Shown here: positions 9,501 to 18,500 of the stretch, piece after piece
How positions within the stretch are numbered: the stretch's first letter is position 1
Layout of the letters: each line of letters begins with the position of its first letter
Source: Kitasatospora aureofaciens
GTDB lineage: Bacteria; Actinomycetota; Actinomycetes; Streptomycetales; Streptomycetaceae
Assembly (NCBI RefSeq): GCF_019192735.1
Contig: NZ_JAHTKP010000019.1
Span: forward strand, 62,001-126,000
Direction of reading: 5' to 3'
Length of the DNA: 64,000 nucleotides
The notes under the pieces: model-generated
What the model was told of the DNA's origin: nothing
Database searches by the model: none
What the model saw: only the letters and a program-made list of their open reading frames with translations
Made by a program: the position numbers and the translations under genes

Positions 9501-12500
9501 AGCCCGACTCCCGTGTGCTGTCCGGCACTTGGGTGCTGGTGGTGCCGACCGGCTCGGCCGAGCAGCAGTGTGTGTCCGCGCTGGCTGCTCGCGGGGCCGA
9601 GGTCGTCGTGGTCGAGGTCCCGGCCGGTGCTGTGGACCGGGCCGAGGTGGTGGCGCTGCTCGGCGAGGCGGTGGAACCTTCCGCCGTGTCCGGTGTGCTG
9701 TCGTTGCTGGCGCTGGACGAGACGCCGGTTGCGGACCACCCGGTGGTGACCGGTGGCCTGGCGGCCACCCTGAGCCTCATCCAGGCGCTGGGTGACGCCG
9801 GGATCGGCGCGCCGCTGTGGCTGGCGACGCGCGGTGCCGTGGCGGCCGGTCCGGGTGAGGTGCTGACCAACCCGGTGCAGGCGCAGGTGTGGGGTCTTGG
9901 CCGGGTCGTCGGCCTGGAACAGCCGGACCGTTGGGGCGGGTTGATCGACCTGCCCGAGGTGATGGACGACCGTGCCGGTGCGCGGCTGGTGGCGGTCCTC
10001 GCCGGCTGCGGCGAGAACGAGATCGCGATCCGGTCGGCCGGGATCCTGGGGCGCAGGCTGACCCGTGCGTCGCAGTCTCGCGGCAGGACCCACTGGGCGC
10101 CGCGCGGCAGTGTGCTGATCACCGGCGGCACCGGCGCGATCGCCGGGCACGTGTCGCGCTGGCTGGCCGATCGGGGTGCCGAGCGGCTGGTGCTGACCGG
10201 TCGCTCCGGTCCCGCTGCCGCCGGCATTGCGGCGACGGTCGCGGAGCTGGCCGCTCAGGGCACGCGTGTGGATGTCGTGTCCTGCGACGTCAGTAACCGA
10301 GAGTCTCTGGCCGGGCTGCTGGCCTGGATCGCGGAGACCGGCCCGGCGCTGTCCTCGGTGCTGCACACGGCCGCCGTCCTGGACGACGGCGTGGTCGACC
10401 GCCTCTCGGCGGCGCGGCTGGCATCCGTGCTGAGCGTGAAGGCCGAAGGCGCGGTCCTGCTCGACGAGTTGACCGCCGATCTGGACCTGGACGCGTTCGT
10501 CCTGTTCTCCTCGGCCGCGTCCACGCTCGGCGCTGCCGGTCAGGGCAACTACGCGGCGGCGAACGCCCTCCTGGACGCCCTCGCCGAGAACCGGCGGAGC
10601 CGCGGGCTGACCGGGCTGTCGGTGGCGTGGGGGGCGTGGGGCGGCGGCGGTTTCGCCGAGTCCAGCGAGGCGGCACGGGCGCGGGTCGAGCGCGGCCCGA
10701 TGCCGGCGATGGACCCGCAGCTCGCCGTACGCGCGCTGGGCGAGGCGCTGGAGGGCCGGGACGCCGTCGTCACCGTGATGGACGTGGACTGGGCCCAGTT
10801 GGCGTCCGCGGCCGGGGCAGCGGATCTGCGGGAGGCGCCGCTCTTCCGCGACCTGCCGGAGGTCCGCCGGCTGACCGCCCCGGGTGCCGGGACCGCGGCC
10901 GTCGCGCGTGCCGAGGGTGAACTGTCACGGCGGCTGGCGGGGTTGGGCCGGGCCGAGCAGGAGCGGGTGCTGACGGATGTCGTCCGAACCGAGGTGGCCG
11001 TCGTGCTGGGGCACGCCTCCGCCGACGCGATCGAGGACCGGCGGTCGTTCAAGGACCTGGGCTTCGACTCGCTGACCGCCGTCGAGCTGCGCAATCGCCT
11101 CAACGCGGTGACCGGCATCCGGCTGCCCGCCACGCTGGTTTTCGACTACCCCACCCCGCTGCTGCTGGCCGGTTTCCTGCGGGGCGAACTGACCGGGGAG
11201 GCAACCGGGTCGGGCGCGGTCGTCGCCGTGGCGGCAGCGGCTGCGGACGAGCCGTTGGCGATCGTCGGCATGGCGTGCCGCTTCCCGGGGGGTGGCAGTC
11301 CGGAGGAGTTCTGGGAGCTGCTGTCCTCGGGCGGCGACGCGGTGGGAGGGTTCCCGACCGACCGCGGCTGGGACCTGGAGGGCGTGTACGACCCGGACGG
11401 CGAGCGCGAGGGCACCTCGTACGTGGCGCAGGGCGCCTTCGTCCGCGACGCGACGGAGTTCGACGCGGGGTTCTTCGGCATCAGCCCCCGTGAGGCGCTG
11501 GCGATGGACCCGCAGCAGCGGCTCCTGCTGGAGACGTCGTGGGAGGCGCTGGAGCGGGCCGGCATCGACCCGGCGGCGCTGCACGGCACGGCGACGGGCG
11601 TCTTCGCCGGTGGCTACGCGTCCGGCTACGGCTTCACCCTGGCGGGTGAGGGCGGGGCCGGTGTCGAGGGCCACCTGCTGACGGGGAACGCGACGAGTGT
11701 GCTGTCGGGCCGGGTGTCGTACGTGCTGGGTCTCGAAGGCCCGGCGGTGACGATCGACACGGCGTGCTCGTCGTCCCTGGTGGCGCTGCACCTGGCCGCG
11801 CAGGCCCTGCGCTCGGGCGAGTGCTCGCTCGCGCTGGCCGGTGGCGCGACGGTGATGGCGACGCCGGGCATGTTCATCGACTTCTCGCGGCAGCAGGGGC
11901 TGTCCGTGGACGGGCGGTGCCGCGCGTTCTCCGAGGACGCGGACGGCACCGGCTGGGCCGAGGGCGCGGGCATGCTCGTGGTCGAGCGCCTGTCGGACGC
12001 GCGACGCAACGGGCACCCGGTGCTGGCCGTGCTGCGCGGTTCCGCCGTCAACCAGGACGGCGCGTCCAACGGCCTGACGGCGCCCAACGGCCCGTCACAA
12101 CAGCGGGTGATCCGGGCGGCGTTGGCCAACGCGCGCCTGTCGGCCGCTGACGTCGACGTGGTCGAGGCGCACGGGACGGGCACGACGCTGGGCGACCCGA
12201 TCGAGGCGCAGGCGCTGCTCGCCACCTACGGCCAGGACCGGCCGGAGGACCGGCCGTTGCTGCTCGGCTCGGTGAAGTCCAACATCGGGCACACGCAGGC
12301 GGCCGCCGGTGTGGCGGGCGTGATCAAGATGATCCTCGCCCTGCAGCACGAGCAGCTTCCGCAGACGCTGTACGCCGACGTGCCGTCCTCGCACGTCGAC
12401 TGGTCCGCCGGTGAGGTGGAGCTGCTGACGGAGGCGGTGCCGTGGCCGTCCGACGGCCGGGTGCGGCGGGCGGGTGTGTCCTCGTTCGGGATGAGCGGGA

Positions 12501-15500
12501 CCAACGCGCACATCATCCTGGAGGAGGCGCCGGCTGCTGAGGCCGCCCAGGTGCAGGAGACGGCTCCGGTGGTGTCGGGTGCCGGTGCGTGGCTGGTGTC
12601 GGGTCGGTCGGCTCAAGGCCTGACGGCTCAGGCGGAGCGGCTCCACGACTGGGTGACCGCCCGGCCGGAGCTGGAGCCGGCGGAGGTGGCGTGGTCGCTG
12701 GCCACCACGAGGTCGGCCTTCGAGCACCGGGCGGTCGTGGTCGGAACCGAGCACGGCGAGCTGGTGTCCGGCCTGCAGAGCTTTGCGGCCGGTGTGCCTT
12801 CGGGCTCGGTGGTGTCGGGCGTGGCCCGTCCTGGCGCGCGGGTGGTGTTCGCCTTCGCGGGGCAGGGTTCGCAGTGGGTCGGCATGGGCCGGGAGTTGGC
12901 GGAGGCCAGCCCGGTCTTCGCCGCGCGGCTCGCGGAGTGCGAGGCGGCGCTGGCGCCGTACGTGGACTGGTCGCTGAGCGAGGTTCTCGCCGGCGCGGCG
13001 GGTGCGCCCGCGATGGAGGCGGCGGATGTCGTCCAGCCGGCGCTGTGGGCCGTGATGGTCTCGCTGGCGGCGGTCTGGGAGGCCGCCGGTGTGGCGCCGG
13101 AGGCGGTTGTCGGTCACTCGCAGGGCGAGATCGCCGCGGCGACGGTGGCCGGGATGCTCAGCATCGAGGACGGCGCCCGCGTGGTGGCCCTCCGCTCGCG
13201 GTCGCTGAAGGTGCTGGCCGGTCTCGGCGGGATGCTGTCGGTGAGCCGGTCGGCCGCCGCTGTTGAGGAACGTCTCCCGCGTTGGGGGGACCGTCTGTCG
13301 CTGGCTGCGGTCAACGGCCCGTCCGCCGTGGTGGTTTCGGGTGAGCCGGACGCTCTGGAGGAGCTGAAGGCGGAGTTCGAGGCCGAGGGCGTCCGCGCCC
13401 GGATGGTCGCGGTGGACTACGCCTCGCACTCCGCCCAGGTCGAGCGCCTGGAAGAGGAGATCACGTCCGTCCTGGCCGGGATCCTCCCGCGCCAGGGCCG
13501 GGTCCCGATGGTCTCCGCGATGACTGGTGAGACGCTGACCGGCGAGGAGCTGGACGCCGCCTACTGGTACCAGAGCCTGCGCGCCACGGTGCACTACGAC
13601 CGGGCCGTGCGCGTGCTCGCCGGCCAGGGCCACCAGGTGTTCGTCGAGGTCACCCCGCACCCGGTGCTGCTGGGCGCGATGAACGACACCCTGGAGGAGG
13701 TCGCCCAGGAGGCAGGCCCGGGCATCGTGCCCGCCGCCGTCTGCGCCACGCTGCGCCGCGACGAAGGGGGCGCGACCCGGCTGGTCACCTCGCTCGCCGA
13801 GGCCTTCGTGCACGGCGCGCCCGTCGACTGGACGTCCGTGCTCCCGGCCGCCGAGCGGATCGAACTGCCGACCTACGCCTTCCAGTGCGAGCGCTACTGG
13901 CCGCAGGGGATGATCCCCCTGTCGCCGGTGGGCGCGGGCCAGGACGCGGCGTCGCTGGGCCTGGGCGCGGTGGACCACCCGCTGCTGGGCGCGGCGGTGG
14001 AACTGGCCGGTGGCGCGGGCATGGTGTGCACCGGACGGCTCTCGCTGCGTACGCACCCGTGGCTGGCCGATCACGTGGTCGGCGGGGTCGTGCTCCTGCC
14101 GGGCACCGGCTTCGTCGAGATGGTGGTCCGTGCGGGCGACCAGGTGGGCTGCGGCCTCCTGGAGGAACTCACCCTGCAGGCACCGCTGGTCCTGCCCGCC
14201 GACGGCGGCGGGGTGCGGGTCCAGGTGGTGCTGGCCGAGGCGGACGGCGAGGGCCGGCGGGCGATCGAGGTGTTCTCGCGCCCCGACGCGTCCGACCCGC
14301 AGCAGGCCTGGGTGCAGCACGCCAGTGGCGTCGTGGCCCCGGCCCCGATGGACGGGCGGACGCCCGAGGAGCTGTCGGTCTGGCCGCCGGAGGGCGCGAC
14401 CGCGCTCGACATCGACGAGGTGTACGCCGTCCGGTTGGCCGAGGTGTACGGTCCGGCGTTCCACGGCCTGCGGGCCGCCTGGCGTCGCGGCGAGGACGTC
14501 TTCGCCGAGGTGGCGCTCCCGGAGTCCGTGGCGCGGGAGGCCGGTGCGTTCGGTCTGCACCCGGCGCTGCTCGACGCGACCCTGCACGCCGCGCTGCTGG
14601 AGGGCACGGCCCTGGCGGACGCGGACGTCGAGCCGGGTCAGGTCCGGATGCCGTTCGCGTGGACGGGCGTGGAGCTGCACGCGAGCGGGGCCTCCGTCCT
14701 GCGGGCCCGGCTGCGCCGTGACGCGCGGGGCGGTCTGGCGCTGACGGCGGCGGACCCCGCGGGGGCGCTCGTGGTGTCGGTGGAGTCGCTGGTCAGCCGC
14801 CCGGTGTCGGCCGGTCAGCTGCCGACCGCCGACCGCGGGGTGACCGACACGCTGTTCGTCGAGGAGTGGGCTCCGGTGGCCGGGGCACCCGTCCCGGCCG
14901 GGGAGTGGGCGCTGATCGGCGCCGACCGCTTCGGGCTGGTCGAGGGGCTGGGGGTCGCCGGCGTGCCGGTGCGTACCTTCGCCGACCTGGCCGAGGCGGC
15001 CGCGGCGACGGAGGCGGGCGAGACCGCTCCGCAGGTGGTGCTGGTCTGCGTCGGTGCTCCCGAGACCGAAGCCGAGGCGGTCCCGGCGGCGGCCCGCCGG
15101 CTCGCCGCCGACGCGCTGGGTCTGGCCCAGGAGTGGCTGGACGAACAGCGGCTGGGGTCCGCGCAGTTGGTGGTCGTCACCCGCGGCGGCGTGGCGGCCG
15201 CGGACGGCGAGGCCGTGGTGGACCTGGCGGCGGCCGCGGTCCGGGGCCTGCTGCGCTCGGCGCAGGCGGAGAACCCCGGCCGACTGGTCCTCGTCGACCT
15301 GCCGGTGGCCGACACCGGCGAGCAGATCGCCGTTCTCCCGACGGTTCTCGCCGCCGGCGAACCGGAGCTGGCCCTCCGCGGAACGGCCGCGTTCGGACGG
15401 CGGCTGACCCGTCCGTCCGAGGCCGGAGCAGCGGTTGAACGGCCTGCGAGCCTCCTCGCCGACGGCCCGCGGTCGCTGTTGGTGACCGGTGGGACGGGCA

Positions 15501-18500
15501 CGCTGGGTGGCCTGGTGGCCCGTCATCTGGTGGTGACGGGACGGGCCCACGGCGTGGTGCTGACCAGCCGTTCGGGTCCGGCCGCCGCCGAGGTGGCCGG
15601 GCTGGCCGCCGAGTTGGCGGGGCTGGGCGCGTGGGTCCGGGTCGTGGCGTGCGACGTGGCCGACCGGGACGCGCTGGCCGCGCTCCTGGCGACGATCCCG
15701 GCCGAGTGCCCGCTGGGCTCCGTCTTCCACGCCGCCGGGATCATCGACGACGGCGTGATCGGCACCCTCACCGCCGAGCGGCTGGCGGCGGTCATGCGGC
15801 CGAAGGTCGACGCCGCCTGGCACCTGCACGAACTCACGCAGGACCTGGACCTGGAGCACTTCGTCCTGTTCTCCTCGGCCGCCGCGACCTTCGGCGCGCC
15901 CGGCCAGGGCAACTACGTCGCCGCCAACTCCTTCCTGGACGCGCTGGCCGGCTACCGGCAGGCCGCCGGGCTGGCGGGTCTGTCGCTGGCGTGGGGCCCG
16001 TGGGTGCACGAGGCCGGCATCGGCCGGGACCTGGGCGAGCGGCTGCTGACCCGCATCAGCCGGTCGGGAGTCGCGGCGCTGGGCGCGGACGAGGGCCTGG
16101 TCGTGATGGACACGGCGCTGGCCCGCGGCGAGGCCGTTCTGGTGCCGGCCCGGCTGGATCTGGCGGATCTGCGGGCGCGGGCCGCCCGCAGCGGTGAGAT
16201 CCCGCCGCTGTGGCGGGTGCTGGCCGGTGGCCGGGTCCGGCGGACGGCTGCGGGCCGGACCGCCACGGCCGGTGCGGACGCCGCGGAGACGCTGCGGCGC
16301 CGCCTGGCCGAGCTGTCCGGCCAGGACCGCGACCGGATGCTGCTGGACCTCGTGCGGGCGCACGTGGCCGCCGTGCTCGGACACGCCTCCACCGAGGCGA
16401 TCGAGCCCACCCGGGCCTTCACCGACCTGGGCTTCGACTCGCTCACCGCGGTGGAGCTGCGGAACCGGCTGCGGACGGAGACGGGGCTGCGGCTGCCGGC
16501 CACGCTGGTCTTCGACTACCCCACGCCCGTCGCGCTGGCCGCGTTGCTGCGGGGCGAGCTGGCGGGCGAGCTGCCCGCGGTCGAGCCCGTCCGTCCGTCC
16601 GCCGTGGTGACGGACGAGCCGATCGCGATCGTCGGCATGGCCTGCCGGTTCCCCGGCGGCGCGGGCAGCCCCGAGGAGCTGTGGGAGCTGCTGGCCGCGG
16701 GCCGGGACGCGATCGGCCCGTTCCCGCAGGACCGCGGCTGGGACCTCGACGCGCTGTACGACCCGGACACCGAGCACGCCGGAACCTCCTACACCCAGGA
16801 GGGCGGGTTCGTCCGGGACGTGAGCGGGTTCGACCCGGCGTTCTTCGGGATCAGCCCGCGTGAGGCGCTGGCGATGGACCCGCAGCAGCGGCTGCTCCTC
16901 GAAGTGTCCTGGGAGGCGTTCGAGCGGGCCGGGATCGATCCGGCCGCGCTGCGCGGCAGCCGGACCGGTGCCTTCGTCGGCGGTTACGGATCGGGCTACG
17001 CCGGGATGAGCCTCGACGGCGAGTCGGAGTTCGAGGGCATCGACGGGCACGTGATGACCGGGAACGCGACCAGCGTGCTGTCGGGCCGGCTGTCGTACAC
17101 CTTCGGCCTGGAGGGTCCCGCCGTGACGATGGACACGGCGTGCTCCTCGTCGCTGGTGGCGCTGCACATGGCGAGCCAGTCGGTCAGGTCGGGGGAGTGC
17201 TCGCTCGCGCTCGCCGGCGGCATCACGGTCATGGCGGCCCCGGACGGGTTCATCGCCTTCTCCCAGGCGCGCGGCCTGGCGGTGGACGGACGCTCCAAGG
17301 CGTTCGCCGCGGCGGCCGACGGCATGGGCATGGCCGAGGGCGTCGGCATGCTCGTGGTCGAGCGGCTGTCGGACGCGCGACGCAACGGGCACCCGGTGCT
17401 GGCCGTGCTGCGCGGTTCCGCCGTCAACCAGGACGGTGCGTCCAACGGCCTGACGGCGCCCAACGGCCCGTCGCAGCAGCGCGTGATCCGCGCCGCGCTG
17501 GCCGGCGCCGGACTGTCGGCCGCCGACGTGGACGCGGTGGAGGCGCACGGCACGGGGACCAAGCTCGGTGACCCGATCGAGGCGCAGGCGCTGCTCGCCA
17601 CCTACGGCCAGGACCGTCCCGAGGACCGTCCGGTGTGGCTCGGCTCGGTGAAGTCCAACCTCGGGCACACCCAGGCGGCCGCCGGCGTGGCCGGCGTGAT
17701 GAAGATGCTGCTCGCGCTGCAGCACCAGGAACTGCCGCGGACGCTGCACGTGGACGAGCCGTCGCCGCACATCGACTGGTCGGCCGGACACGTGCGGCTG
17801 CTCACCGAGGCGGTGCCGTGGCCGGCGAACGGGCGGCCGCGCCGCGCGGGCGTGTCCTCGTTCGGGATCAGCGGCACCAACGCGCACATCATCCTGGAGG
17901 AGGCGCCGGCTGCCGAGGCCGCCCAGGTGCAGGAGACGGCTCCGGTGGTTTCGGGTGCCGGCGCGTGGGTGCTGTCGGGCCGCTCGGCCAAGGCGCTGTC
18001 GGGACAGGCGGGCAGGCTGCGCGAGTGGGTGGCCGCCCGGCCCGGGGCGGAGCCGGCCGACGTGGCCGGGTCGCTGGTGGCGACCCGGTCCCTGTTCGAG
18101 CACCGGGCCGTCGTCGTGGGCGGCGACCGCGCGGAGCTCGTGACGGGGCTGGCGAGCCTGGCGGCGGGTACGTCCGCCGGGTCGGTGGTGTCCGGCGTGG
18201 CCCGGTCCGATGCGCGGCCGGTGTTCGTGTTCCCGGGTCAGGGTTCGCAGTGGGTCGGCATGGGCCGGGAGTTGGCGTCGTGCAGCCCGGTCTTCGCCGC
18301 GCGGCTCGCGGAGTGTGAGGCGGCGCTGGCGCCGTATGTGGACTGGTCGCTGAGTGACGTGCTGGCCGGTGCCGAGGGTGCGCCCGCGATGGAGGCGGCG
18401 GATGTCGTCCAGCCGGCGCTGTGGGCCGTGATGGTCTCGCTCGCGGCGGTCTGGGAGGCCGCGGGCGTCACGCCCGACGCTGTCGTGGGTCACTCGCAGG